From an uncultured Flavobacteriales bacterium (GTDB lineage: Bacteria; Bacteroidota; Bacteroidia; Flavobacteriales; Crocinitomicaceae), in the NCBI GenBank assembly GCA_946480085.1, contig CAMLHZ010000001.1, positions 186,001 to 250,000 on the forward strand: a stretch of 64,000 nt of DNA. The letters run 5' to 3'. Positions 17,588 through 29,000 of this stretch are shown one piece after another. The notes under the pieces were generated by a model. The model made no database searches, had not been told where the DNA came from, and saw nothing but the letters and a program-made list of their open reading frames with translations. Both the position numbers and the translations under genes were made by a program. How positions within the stretch are numbered: position 1 is the first letter of the stretch; each line of letters starts with the position of its first letter.

Positions 17588-19027
17588 ATGGAAACTCCAC
17601 AGCATTTTACGTTAAAGCAAGTAGCCGATTCTATTCAGAAAACGATTAGTGAACGTTACTCGCGCACCTACTGGGTGACAGCGGAAATGTATAAGCTGAA
17701 CGCAACGCGAAAAGGGCATTGTTATCCTGAATTGGTGCAGCGCGAAAACGACAACATTGTTGTTGAAATGCGTGCAACACTTTGGAAAACCAACTACGAC
17801 AGAATTCGTCAACGCTTTTTTGATGTGGTGAAGGAACAGCTTCAGGACGGAATGGAATTGCTGTTCCAGGTAAGAATTGTTTACCATCCGATTTACAACA
17901 TTGGATTAGAAATCATTGATATTGATCCCAATTACGCTTTAGGGGCTTTACAGCGAGAACGACAAATCACCATTGAACGGTTGCATAAAGAAGGATTGCT
18001 GAATAAAAATCAAACACGCGAATTGCCACTGGTTCCTAAGCGTTTGGCCATTGTTTCTCAAGGCGACAGCAAAGGATATTCTGATTTCATCAATTTACTG
18101 AACAGTTTACCGGAAAAATTCCACTTCGACACTTTTTTGTTTGAAGCCACTTTACAGGGTGATGCTGCAATCAAATCTATTCAAACTGCGCTTCAGAAAA
18201 TCGAAAAAGTAAAACAACATTTTGATGCTGTAGTGATCATTAGAGGTGGTGGCGGAGAAATTGGGATGCACTGCTACAACAATTACGAACTTTCAAAAGC
18301 GGTTGCCACCTTTCCGCTTCCCGTTTTTACCGGAATTGGACATAGCACCAACCTGACTGTTTGTGAAATGGTGGCTTTTAGAAACGGAATTACACCTTCA
18401 GATACTGCTTATTTCTTCCTTGGAATTTATGAGGCTTTGTACAACGAAATCGAAAAGTCGCAAGCCTATCTTCCACAGCTCATCGAAAACGTGTTGTCTA
18501 ATCACAAGAATGATTTTCGGGCAAACGTCAACCGATTCAGGGAAGTGACATCCGTTGCACAAAAATCAGAACGTCATTTACTCGAACAACAAACCAAAGA
18601 CTTCTCGATGCATACACGCCGGTATTTGGATAAAACGGTTGCCGAAGTAAATGGGAAACGACAAATGATAAAACCATTGGTTGGTTCCTATCTGGAACAG
18701 CGAAGAAACAAGCAACTGCGATTGAAAGATCAGATCTCGCTTAAATCTACAACGCTTTTGCAGGAATATTCCATGAATCTATCAAAAGAACGTAATCAAT
18801 TACGTTTTTCTATTGAGCAACAACTTTCACGTCAGAATGCCCATTTGGAACGAAAAGAAAATTCAGTTAAATTGCTTGATCCCAAAAATGTATTGAAACG
18901 TGGGTATGCCATTGTAAGCAATTCAAAAGGTGTGTTATCCGAAAGGAACAAGGCCAAGACAAAAGATGTTTTAAAGATTATTACGGATGCGCAGGAAATA
19001 GAAGCGGAGGTGAAGAAATTATTCTAA
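17588..19027 (+). CDS. xseA: Exodeoxyribonuclease VII large subunit
   Basis: Large subunit (479 residues) of the bidirectional single-strand exonuclease VII, which trims ssDNA during repair. The OB-fold N-terminus has FTLKQVADSIQKTI and YWVTAEMYKLN. The catalytic domain holds AIVSQGDSKGYSDF, VVIIRGGGGEIGMHCYNNYELSKAV and FTGIGHSTNLTVCEMVAF, followed by a long coiled-coil C-terminal region that normally binds XseB chains. The open frame upstream of 17588 lacks family similarity, so I use the ATG at 17588-17590. The small subunit is not next door: xseB lies at 30948, beyond the 11.7-kb Tc-toxin-like pair. Confidence 0.92.
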   Translation: METPQHFTLKQVADSIQKTISERYSRTYWVTAEMYKLNATRKGHCYPELVQRENDNIVVEMRATLWKTNYDRIRQRFFDVVKEQLQDGMELLFQVRIVYHPIYNIGLEIIDIDPNYALGALQRERQITIERLHKEGLLNKNQTRELPLVPKRLAIVSQGDSKGYSDFINLLNSLPEKFHFDTFLFEATLQGDAAIKSIQTALQKIEKVKQHFDAVVIIRGGGGEIGMHCYNNYELSKAVATFPLPVFTGIGHSTNLTVCEMVAFRNGITPSDTAYFFLGIYEALYNEIEKSQAYLPQLIENVLSNHKNDFRANVNRFREVTSVAQKSERHLLEQQTKDFSMHTRRYLDKTVAEVNGKRQMIKPLVGSYLEQRRNKQLRLKDQISLKSTTLLQEYSMNLSKERNQLRFSIEQQLSRQNAHLERKENSVKLLDPKNVLKRGYAIVSNSKGVLSERNKAKTKDVLKIITDAQEIEAEVKKLF

Positions 19028-19112
19028 AAGCATTAATAATTAACTTGTTACCTGACGCAAATCGATTAAAAGTTTATATTTAGACTGTTCGATTTGTTTA
19101 AACCACTTTTCT

Positions 19113-22100
19113 ATGAGTACAAATTCCTCTTTGAAAAACGACTTTATTTCTCTGCCCAAAGGTGGGGGTGCAATTACAGGTATTGGAGAGAAATTTTCAG
19201 CAGATCTTCACACAGGAACCGGGAATTTCAACATTCCTATTTCAATTCCGGATGGCCGTAATAAATTTCAACCTGAATTAACATTACAATACAGCACCGG
19301 AAACCCAAATGGAATAGCAGGCTTGGGTTGGTCTTTGCAAATGCCCGAAGTTCGTCGTAAAACATCGAAAGGAATTCCCACTTATAATGACTGCAATGAC
19401 ATTTTTGTTCTCTCCGGATTTGAGGATTTGGTAAGGACTACTGATGACAATTCGATTTTTGGACAATTTCGTCCCCGAACAGAAGGTTCGTTTGCCCATA
19501 TTACTTTTGAAAACAACGAAAAAGATTCCTACTGGAAAGTCAAAAATCAAAATGGTCTTGTATCAACATATGGAAGCCCGAATTCCCCTGAAAATGATAC
19601 TTCTATACTATCCAACGGTCAAAACTCAGCGCAGAAGTTTGCCTGGCGCATAACACAAACCACTGACCCATTAGGAAATAAAATCAACTATTCCTACGTC
19701 GATTTCGCTAATTCTTGCGACGGCAGATATACAGAAAGTCACATACAGCAAATTGATTATATCAACTACATAAAATCCGGGAAAGAAGAATTTCTGGTTT
19801 CCGTACAATTCGAATACGAGGATCGCCCAGATATTACATCGAATTTCAGAAGTGGATTTGAAATCAGATTGAGTAAACGTATTAAGCACATCATTGTAAC
19901 AAGTAATGTTGACAATGCACTACTCGTAAAAAAGTATCGATTCGAGTATGACAACACATCACTTAACAAAAGCAGTCTTCTAACGAAAGTTCAAATCATT
20001 GGATTTGATGAAACTACACAAGCAGAAGTTATTGAATTAGCACCGATCGAATTCAAGTACACGGGTTTTGATCCTTCCTCACCAACAATTACACCTATCA
20101 AAGGATCACTTCCAGCAGAATCATTACTATCCGAAAGGTTAAACCTTTTAGATCTGGATGGTAATGGACTACCAGATATTGTTTCGATAAATGGGCAAAT
20201 TTCCTGTTTCAAAAATAACGGAGACGGAACCTTTGGAACGGAACGTATAATGAAAAGGTCGCCGAATGTTTCCATGGAGAAAGGTCATTTCGCTTTTCTT
20301 GATGCTAACGGAGATGGTCGTGCAGACATTTTACAGCTAGGAGTCAACGCCGGGTATTTTTCCCTTGAGCATGATGGTGAATGGGATCTTCAATCCTTTA
20401 CTCATTACAAGCAATCTCCGAATGTTAATATAAATGACTCCAATACGAAGTTGGTTGATCTCACTGGAAATGGAATCACAGACATCGTCCATTCAGGGCA
20501 AAATTTCACCTATGTTTTCAACGACGAAGTGGCAGAAAAAGCCTGGAAAAAAACAGTAACGAAACAACGAGAAAATCTTTCAACTTTCCCCAATGTAAAT
20601 TTATCCGACCCAAGAATTTCTTTTGCAGACATGACGGGTGACGGAATGCAAGACCTCGTTTTTACCGATGGTAACTCCATTTCCTATTGGCCAAATAAAG
20701 GTTATGGAAATTGGGGCGAAAAGGTTAGGATGGCTGGCTTGTTAAAACTGCCAACTCTTCTTGAATTGAACCGGATGCTCATTGGAGATCTTGATGGTGA
20801 TGGATTGGCAGATTTAGTCATTATTGAAAATCAGAAGATCAGACTATACATTAATCAAGGTGGTAAAACATGGAGTGAGGAAATTATTATCACCGGAACT
20901 CCTCTATTCTCATCTGGCGATGACATTCGAATAGTTGATTTATTTGGAAACGGAACCAGCGGGATTCTTTTCAGCAGTAACAAACGGCAACAGAATAGTT
21001 CGAATTACTATTTTTTAGACTTGACAAAAGGGTTTAAGCCTTACTTGCTAAACGAAGTAAACAATCACTTAGGTGCTATCACAAGAATCGAATATTCCAC
21101 TTCTACTAAAGAGTTTATTAACGATAAGCTCGAGGGATTAAAATGGAAAACACATTTGCCTATTCCGGTGGATGTTGTCAAGAAAACAGAGACTATTGAT
21201 CAAGTTTCAAAATCAAAAACAACAACTAGCTATAGTTACCATCACGGACATTGGGATGGTGAAGAAAGAGAGTTCAGAGGTTTCGGAATGGTAGAACAAT
21301 TTGATACTGAAACCTTTGATGACAACAATTCGCTCAGTCTTTTTCTAAACGAAATTGGTTTTAATTCGATTGAAGAAAAACACTTTTCACCACCTAGTTC
21401 TCTAAAAACATGGTTTCATCTTGGACCTGTCAGAAACACAAAGGGAAGTTGGGAAACCATTGATTATCTCGATGAGTTCAATGTATTCGATCAACCCGTT
21501 TTTGAAACTTCAGCAGATACGATATCGGAACTAGCCAAATTGTCTCAACCAACACATTATCGGGATACGTTGAGAGCTTTAAGTTCAAAACCGATTAGAA
21601 CCGAATCATTTGTTCACGATGAAATAGAACGATCCAACAAACCAGTAGTTGTTCAAGAGTTTCAATATTCTCAACGCATAGAGCAAATTCCTTCAGAAAG
21701 TTCTGAAAAACCCGTTGTATTTACCTTTCCCATTGCTCAACGAACCACTACATGGGAACGCGGTGAAGACCCAAAAACACAATTTACCTTTACAGGCGAA
21801 TACAATGAACTCGGTCATCCTCAAACAAGCACCGTTGTTGCAATGCCCAGAAGACTTTCTAAACGGATCAACACGATAGGGAAAAACTACAATGAAGATC
21901 TGAATGAAAACAAAATTTTGAGTTCACACACCAAAACAACTTACTCCAATAACATTTCTGCCAACACGTTTATACATGACCGCATTTGTGAAGTAACTAA
22001 ATTCGATTACCTCGATACAACAGCTAGTTATTTTGAGACCGATTCGAACAATCTTTCACAGATTTTGAAAGATCAATTGATTCAGGCAGAGCAAATTCAT

Positions 22101-25100
22101 CAGGTTGTTTTTAGTAAACTGCTGCCATCAGAAACAAAATTGGCATTTCATCAGCTCAATTATTTCGATGGACATGCTTTTCTAGGATTACCTTTTAAAC
22201 AAATTGGAACCTTCGGCTGTCTGGTGAGAAGCGAAGTGCTCGCTTTCTCCGATGTTGAGTTAAATTCAGCTTATAGAAATGGCTTTTCTGCAGACAGAAG
22301 GCCTGTCTATCTGGATGGCTCTGCCCCTTCCATCTCCAAAACACCGGTAAATTTTGGAAAAAACAGTGGGTACACTCTTAAAAACACAATACCACATAAA
22401 ACAGGATACTATGTTCAGACAGAACAGTATCAATTTGCATTTCAACAAGCGGGCAATCAGTTTTTCAAAGGATTACTTCTTTCGTTCAAGGACTCAAAAG
22501 GAAACGAGACAAAAATTGATTATGATAAATTTGATTTGCTTCCCACAAAGGTTGTGGACGCTATTGGAAACGAAACGCTAGCTGTCAATTCTTACCAATT
22601 TTTCGCACCAAAAACGGCTATTGATCTTAACAAGAACAAGACGAACATCACATATAACTCAGCGGGACTTCCACTAAAAATATGGAGAGAAAATCATGAT
22701 GCAACGCAAGGAGGAACGGTAAGCAAACCAGATCTTTCATTTAGTTATAATTTCAAATATGATGCTCAAGCAAAACTGCCGGCTTCAATAAGTACCGTAA
22801 GTCGCATCAACCATTCATTAACTCCAAACACAGCAGATGACACCATCAAAATGACGGAATATTCAGATGGTTTTGGAAGAGTTATACAACAGATAGCGCA
22901 AGCAGATAATGTACTCTTTGGAAATCTGGGGGATGATAACGGTTTAAATAAAAATCAAGGTGGAGCAAATCAATCAGCAATTGGAATTGTAAGCCCAGCT
23001 GGTAAAACAAGAACTGTTGTTTCTGGTTGGACCAAGTTTAACAACAAAGGTTTACCAGTTGAAAAGTACGAGCCCTTCTTTCATGATGATTTCGATTTTA
23101 TGGATGATGCCTTTTTTGGAAAACACGTTGAATTGTACTACGATGCATTAGGTAGAGAGCAACGAATACTTATGCCGGATGGCTCTCAATCCTTAAACGT
23201 ATATGGAACGATTTCTGATCTTTCAAAACCCGAAAATTTCGAACCGTCTGCCTGGGAACATTTTTTATATGATGCCAACGATCTGGATTCCGCTAACCAT
23301 AAAAACACACCGTCAAGCACTATTTTAGACGCATTTGGACGAAAAACAGCATTGATTAACCGTAACGGACAAAATCAATCTGCCGATTGGCTGATCACTA
23401 AAAACGCTTATGATGTTAGAGGAAACCTCATAAAAACTACAGACACTAAGAATAGAGTCGCATTCACTTATCAGTTTGACTTACTTAACCGAATTTTGCG
23501 AATTGATAGTATTGATGGTGGTAAGCGAACAAAAGTATACGATAGTCAAGGAAACATTATTGAGTATCAAGATGATAAAGGAAGTGCCATTTTAAAGGAA
23601 TATGACAAGTTGAGCAGGTTGGCACAAACCTGGGCAAGAAACGATCAAAGCTTCAATTCGCTTCGTCTCATCGAAAAAATCATTTACGGAGATGATCCGA
23701 CTTTATCTTCAACAATAACCGCAAACAACAACTTAAAAGGAAAACCCTTCAAGTGTTTTGACGAAGCCGGATTGACAACCTACTCGAGCTATGATTTTAA
23801 AAACAACCTGCTTGAGAAGAGTCGCCAAATTTTTCAGCAGCAACACCTCGATTCGGCGATTGATTGGTCGACCCTCAACGAAGGCAATTTAGATCCCAAA
23901 ACCTATCAATCGACTTATAGCTATGATGCATTAAATCGCATTTCAGCATTCCTTTATCCAGCCGATGTAAATAACCATCGTGCTCTGTTAAAGACGGAAT
24001 ACAATCCTTCAGGTAAACTAAGACAAATCTTACTGGACAACAATGTGTTTGTTGATCACCTGGCATACAATGCGAAAAACCAACGGCTATTGATTGCCTA
24101 TGGAAATAAGATCGTAACACGTTACGCGTATGACGAAGATAATTTTAGACTGAAGCGTCTTAGAACCGAATCGTATATATCTCCCAATCCGTTTGAGTTC
24201 AAGCCCAACGGATCTGTTCATCAGGACATTGCTTATGATTATGACCTTGTTGGAAACATTACAGGAATTCATCACCGTGAGAACGAAAGCGGTGTTTCTA
24301 ATGATTTGAATAAGCTCGACCGATTGTTTGAATACGATGCGCTTTATCAATTAATCAGTTCATCGGGAAGAGAAACTGACCAGCAAAATCCAATGGCAGA
24401 TGTTATGGGTCTTCCCAAATCTTCTGATCCAACTGTCGCCAAATTGTATTCAGAAAAATACAGTTACGATGAAATGGGGAATTTTATAACCTTAAAGCAT
24501 CTACAGGGCAGCACACAAAGCGTTCGAACCTTTACCAATGAGGCCAGTAATAATCGAATGAAAGAAGTTGATTATTCCGGAACAGTTGTGAAATACATTT
24601 ACGATGCGAATGGAAACCTTACAGATGAAGGTTTATCTCGCAGAATGAGCTGGGATCATAGTGACCGAATGAGCTCGTTTGTAATACACGACAACAACGG
24701 CAACAACAGCGTAGAAGCCAATTATTATTACGACGCAGGAGGGAATCGTGTGGTGAAAAAGGTAAAAAAGGGAACAAATACTGTTATTACAATTACTATC
24801 GATGGGCTGTTCGAGCATACGATCGATGTAACGCAGAATAAAGAAAACAATCACCTGCACGTAATGGACGACAAAAGCAGAATAGCACTTTCACGTGTTG
24901 GTGATTCCATGGGAGACAACAAACCCGCAGTTCAATATCATTTGGGCGATCATTTGGGCAGCAGCAGCATTTGTATCGGTGGGAACGATTCCAGTGGAAG
25001 CACCAAGATATCGCAGGAAGAATACTATCCATATGGCGAAACCTCCTTTGGAAGCCATGCCAAAAAACGCTACAGATACAGCGGAAAAGAGCGTGATGAA

Positions 25101-26048
25101 GAAAGCGGCATGTATTATTATGGCGCCCGTTATTACATGTCATGGGCGGCACGCTGGGTAAATTGTGATCCAATTGGCGCGGCAGGCGGGATGAATTTGT
25201 ATCAGTTTGTGAAAGGAAATCCTATGAATTTGATTGATAGGATGGGATTTGCGCCTGATGGAAATGACACTGATGTAGTTACAGTTGGAGCAATCAACAC
25301 CAAAAACACTATTCTAACTGACAACCCTGTAGATTGGGAGAATCCTGACAACATTCGATTAGCAGAGAATGACCAAGTGATGATTATTAATGAAGGTGAA
25401 GACAAATCTTTTAACAAAACCGATCCAACATATAAATGGAGAGAAGTTAAAATTTTGAGTGGTGCGTCAGAAGGAAAAACGGGTTGGATCATGGAAGTGT
25501 TAATGGACTGGGACACAGTAATTCCGGAACAGACATTTTTTGATGAAGATATTGACATACCAACCACATCCTCTACACCACATAAAGAAGGTACTGGCGA
25601 AAGTTCCATAGTTAATGACAACCGTTTTGGTTGCAGCAATGGAGAGTGTGTTTTTGGTTTCTCTCAGAAAAACGGTGATAATCTCGCTAAGGTTTCCCGA
25701 TTAGAAATAAAAACTGGGAGTGATCCAAATGGTTTTTTAGGAGCTAAAGGATCTTTCGCATTATTCCACGCCGAGGGAAAACATGTAGGTGTGGACAATT
25801 TTACAGCCAATGCTGAAGCCTATTGGGACAATTCTCCAAACGAATTCAAAGCAGGGATTGGGGCCCAAGTAACTGCTATTGGTGGTAATATTACTAGGAT
25901 TCCGATCTTAGGAACAGAAGTTGAAATTGGAGCAAGTCTTGGTGAGGGACTTGGTGCAACCGTAAGCACATCGATTGATGATGAAAACCAATCTCACTTT
26001 GGCGGGACGGTGGATTTCCTCTTTTTCCACATAGGAATTAGCAATTAA
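19113..26048 (+). CDS. Fused TcB-TcC (SpvB/RHS) toxin-complex protein
   Basis: A 2311-residue protein joining Tc-toxin components B and C. In order: an SpvB-like N-terminus (LPKGGGAITGIGEKFSADL, GLGWSLQMPEVRRKT); about six FG-GAP-type repeats at 342-613 (DLDGNGLPDIV, DANGDGRADIL) expected to form the TcA-binding propeller; the TcdB middle region at about 638-745 (YHHGHWDGEEREFRGFG); many RHS/YD repeats; and the RHS core at about 1940-2047 (YHLGDHLGS, YYGARYYMSWAARWVNCDP). Residues spaced as the YenC2 autoprotease Arg/Asp/Asp are Arg2006, Asp2019 and Asp2042. The last ~262 residues are the hypervariable effector, with an SH3-like segment (about 2079-2130) and a Gly-rich beta-like end. There is no signal peptide. 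The TcA gene follows after 26 bases. Confidence 0.88.
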   Translation: MSTNSSLKNDFISLPKGGGAITGIGEKFSADLHTGTGNFNIPISIPDGRNKFQPELTLQYSTGNPNGIAGLGWSLQMPEVRRKTSKGIPTYNDCNDIFVLSGFEDLVRTTDDNSIFGQFRPRTEGSFAHITFENNEKDSYWKVKNQNGLVSTYGSPNSPENDTSILSNGQNSAQKFAWRITQTTDPLGNKINYSYVDFANSCDGRYTESHIQQIDYINYIKSGKEEFLVSVQFEYEDRPDITSNFRSGFEIRLSKRIKHIIVTSNVDNALLVKKYRFEYDNTSLNKSSLLTKVQIIGFDETTQAEVIELAPIEFKYTGFDPSSPTITPIKGSLPAESLLSERLNLLDLDGNGLPDIVSINGQISCFKNNGDGTFGTERIMKRSPNVSMEKGHFAFLDANGDGRADILQLGVNAGYFSLEHDGEWDLQSFTHYKQSPNVNINDSNTKLVDLTGNGITDIVHSGQNFTYVFNDEVAEKAWKKTVTKQRENLSTFPNVNLSDPRISFADMTGDGMQDLVFTDGNSISYWPNKGYGNWGEKVRMAGLLKLPTLLELNRMLIGDLDGDGLADLVIIENQKIRLYINQGGKTWSEEIIITGTPLFSSGDDIRIVDLFGNGTSGILFSSNKRQQNSSNYYFLDLTKGFKPYLLNEVNNHLGAITRIEYSTSTKEFINDKLEGLKWKTHLPIPVDVVKKTETIDQVSKSKTTTSYSYHHGHWDGEEREFRGFGMVEQFDTETFDDNNSLSLFLNEIGFNSIEEKHFSPPSSLKTWFHLGPVRNTKGSWETIDYLDEFNVFDQPVFETSADTISELAKLSQPTHYRDTLRALSSKPIRTESFVHDEIERSNKPVVVQEFQYSQRIEQIPSESSEKPVVFTFPIAQRTTTWERGEDPKTQFTFTGEYNELGHPQTSTVVAMPRRLSKRINTIGKNYNEDLNENKILSSHTKTTYSNNISANTFIHDRICEVTKFDYLDTTASYFETDSNNLSQILKDQLIQAEQIHQVVFSKLLPSETKLAFHQLNYFDGHAFLGLPFKQIGTFGCLVRSEVLAFSDVELNSAYRNGFSADRRPVYLDGSAPSISKTPVNFGKNSGYTLKNTIPHKTGYYVQTEQYQFAFQQAGNQFFKGLLLSFKDSKGNETKIDYDKFDLLPTKVVDAIGNETLAVNSYQFFAPKTAIDLNKNKTNITYNSAGLPLKIWRENHDATQGGTVSKPDLSFSYNFKYDAQAKLPASISTVSRINHSLTPNTADDTIKMTEYSDGFGRVIQQIAQADNVLFGNLGDDNGLNKNQGGANQSAIGIVSPAGKTRTVVSGWTKFNNKGLPVEKYEPFFHDDFDFMDDAFFGKHVELYYDALGREQRILMPDGSQSLNVYGTISDLSKPENFEPSAWEHFLYDANDLDSANHKNTPSSTILDAFGRKTALINRNGQNQSADWLITKNAYDVRGNLIKTTDTKNRVAFTYQFDLLNRILRIDSIDGGKRTKVYDSQGNIIEYQDDKGSAILKEYDKLSRLAQTWARNDQSFNSLRLIEKIIYGDDPTLSSTITANNNLKGKPFKCFDEAGLTTYSSYDFKNNLLEKSRQIFQQQHLDSAIDWSTLNEGNLDPKTYQSTYSYDALNRISAFLYPADVNNHRALLKTEYNPSGKLRQILLDNNVFVDHLAYNAKNQRLLIAYGNKIVTRYAYDEDNFRLKRLRTESYISPNPFEFKPNGSVHQDIAYDYDLVGNITGIHHRENESGVSNDLNKLDRLFEYDALYQLISSSGRETDQQNPMADVMGLPKSSDPTVAKLYSEKYSYDEMGNFITLKHLQGSTQSVRTFTNEASNNRMKEVDYSGTVVKYIYDANGNLTDEGLSRRMSWDHSDRMSSFVIHDNNGNNSVEANYYYDAGGNRVVKKVKKGTNTVITITIDGLFEHTIDVTQNKENNHLHVMDDKSRIALSRVGDSMGDNKPAVQYHLGDHLGSSSICIGGNDSSGSTKISQEEYYPYGETSFGSHAKKRYRYSGKERDEESGMYYYGARYYMSWAARWVNCDPIGAAGGMNLYQFVKGNPMNLIDRMGFAPDGNDTDVVTVGAINTKNTILTDNPVDWENPDNIRLAENDQVMIINEGEDKSFNKTDPTYKWREVKILSGASEGKTGWIMEVLMDWDTVIPEQTFFDEDIDIPTTSSTPHKEGTGESSIVNDNRFGCSNGECVFGFSQKNGDNLAKVSRLEIKTGSDPNGFLGAKGSFALFHAEGKHVGVDNFTANAEAYWDNSPNEFKAGIGAQVTAIGGNITRIPILGTEVEIGASLGEGLGATVSTSIDDENQSHFGGTVDFLFFHIGISN

Positions 26049-26074
26049 ATTTTAAACACATTTAGATAAACACT

Positions 26075-29000
26075 ATGAAAACACCCAATCTTATTAAAGA
26101 CAGCGTAAAGGCCAAGAAAGCGCTTACAGCTGCGCAGTTGACATCCTGGATAAAGGAATTTTCTGATTTTTCGAACGCGCAAATTGTTCCGGACAAGGCA
26201 ATTAAGGAAACCATTTTGTCGGCTCTTCAAAAGAAGGAAAAGATCAGTAATGCTGTGTTGGCGAATTTAAGTGAAGGTTATAAAAACTTCTCTATACTCA
26301 AATTGGGTAAAGCAGACTTCAAAAACAACTACCAGCTAGCACTGAATGAGAAAATCAAAACAAGTGTTGTAGCAATTGTAACTGCTCAGGAAATTGCAGA
26401 AACGACGTTTGCAGAAGAAACGCTCCAACGCATTTTTGAAAGTCATACGAAAACGGTTAATGGAATCGAAGATTTCCCGATATCGCCTGATCTTATTGTT
26501 TTCAAGGCAAAAATGGATTTTGAGAACGGGAAGAAACCCGCCGTGTTAGTAAAGGAATTATCATCATCGTTAGCAGTAAACAAAGCTGATCGTAAACTAA
26601 GTCGTGCTTTAGCTCATTATGCTTTAATTGACGGCAACAATGCTTTAGCAAAGAAAACACTGGATCAGATTCCGATCGATCCAACTAGTTTTCATGAAAT
26701 GACTTTGAGGAAAAGACTTGATCCCCACAATGATTTTGGCGGAATTGGTAATCCCGGTGGTCCCGATTTTCCCTTTCCCGATCATGGTAATCAAGGTCTT
26801 CCCGGATTCCCGGATTTGGATAAGCCCACAAAACCAGGACGTGGAGATATTTTTCCTCCTGGAGGTCGACCGTTTGATGAAGATCCCATTGGAGACCTTA
26901 TAGCTGATCGAAATCGTGAAGAAAACATCCCAAAACCATTTACTGATACTATATCGGTAAAGTTTCCGGAGAATTTCTATCTCTATCATTACAGTTTACT
27001 CAACGAAACCAAATTAGAGGAGCTTAAAAAGTATATTGCCACCGATTCCGCTGTAAAAGGAAATCCAACACATATTCTAAATGTGCTTTACAATGCGCAT
27101 AAAAATTGGTCTGTTGCATTAGATGAATTACACAAACAACGGTTTTCTTCCGCTCTCATAAAACTGAATGCCGCTCAGGATTCGGCTTTGGGTATTTTGC
27201 GCTGTATCTTCAACACAACAAAATCAGAAAACGCCAGATTGGCGCGTGTAGCAGAACGAAGAAATCCCGTAAACGGTAATAAACCAACCGATCCTTTACT
27301 TTTTGATCTGCAAAAAGTACTTGAAGAGTATACAAAAAAAAACAGACCAACTAGCTCTCCCTTTTCAAGAAAAAAAGATGATCGCAATGCTTTTATCGAT
27401 CTCGATTCATTGCATTATATGGATTGGTTAGAGCCCATCTCTCGATATACACCAGGTCAAAAACCTTTGAAAGCGAATGTAGGAACCGATGAGTTTTTGG
27501 GAGAAAGCTGGTTCACAAAACAAACCATCAGTGATTTCAATGCTTTGACTGAGGATGAAAAAATAGCCTTTAGACAACGTGTGTCGTTTTTCGATTTCCA
27601 ATTGTTTTGTTTAGCTTATATTTTTATTCCCTTTTCTAAAATAGAAGCATATCGTTTTTCAAAACAATATGAAAACGCTTTAACAGAAATTGATCGCTTA
27701 AAGACACTAGATAACCAGTTTAAATTCCTGAACCAAGCAATGGAAAAACCATTTCTTGCCATTTTACAGTCACAAATCTTAATTGAAAAGGCAGAAAAAG
27801 AATATAAATCAGGGACTGTTCTCAAAAATCTTATTGACTCAACAACCAATCCAAAAGGTTTAGTTGCAAAAACAACTTATGAAAGTGCCGTGTTGGCATT
27901 TAGTGATTTTCCGAAGTATGCCGAGTACGTTCAAAAAACGATCGATGATTTTCCATTAACCAAAAACACTGGTAACCGACTTGATGACAGAAAAGCAAAT
28001 TTAATGCGGGCTAAGGAAATGCGATCGTTACAAATTGCAGCAACGGAAGCAAATAGACTGGCTCTTGTGCCAAAAAAAGATTTTCCATGGAAAAACCAGA
28101 TAAAAATAAACCTGACAAATGAAAATGGTACATGCGCCAATCCTCTAATTTATTCCCTGATCATGCAGGCGAAAAGCAGGTTACTTCAAATAAAGAATGA
28201 TTTCAATTATTTGGGTTACAAAGACAATTTTCTCCCACCCTGGAAATTCAGCTTTTTACTCGACCGTGCACGCTATTATACTGATCAAACAAAGAATCTG
28301 CAACGTGATTACCTGAATTTTATTTCCAATGCCGAAAGGGAAGAATTACAGGAAATGAGCGCTGGACAGGCCCTTTCCATGGAGCGTATGAATGTCACCA
28401 TCGAAAATGCAAGGGTAGATTTGAGTCTTAATGAAGTAGAAACAGCTCAGGAAAGCAACGAATTAGCACTACTTCAGATAGACAATGCTTCCAAAAGGAA
28501 GCAAAATTTTGATGATTATGACAAAACTGCTGATGCTGCTGACTTTGTTGTCGGAGTGTACAGTGTGGTCAGCGCTATACCTGCCATCGCTGGAGCGATT
28601 GCGGGAGGTGTTGCGGGAACAGCCGTTAATCCAGGGGTGGGTTCATCCGTAGGCGCATTTATGGGAGCAAGTGCTACAGGAGCAGGAGCAATAACTCAAC
28701 TAGCACAACTATTTAAGGAATCTGCTCAACGTGATATGGAGCAGAAAAACCTTGATTTGGCAATAAGTGAGGCCACTAAGGCAGAAGATGTTTCGAAAGA
28801 ACAATTGGAATCAGCTGAACAAAGTCTCAAGATAGCTAATCTACAGGCCCAATCTGCTATGATGCGACTGGAGTTTGCAAAAGACAATTACGAATACCTG
28901 AGAAATCGTTTAACAAATGCTGAACTATGGTTTAGATTGGCACACCAAATTCGCGAAATTTCAAACATCTATTTCAGACGTGCAATTGAAATTTCTTTTC

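Noticed and set aside
24796..25173. Long minus-strand frame inside the RHS core region
   Set aside because: It is antisense to a highly conserved coding segment, and its Cys/His/Arg-rich translation is a by-product of the RHS codons.
25167..26048. Contact-dependent or T6SS-type interbacterial RHS toxin with an immunity gene
   Set aside because: The gene has the SpvB and TcdB-middle domains, is followed by TcA instead of a small immunity gene, and has no PAAR or VgrG-like part.
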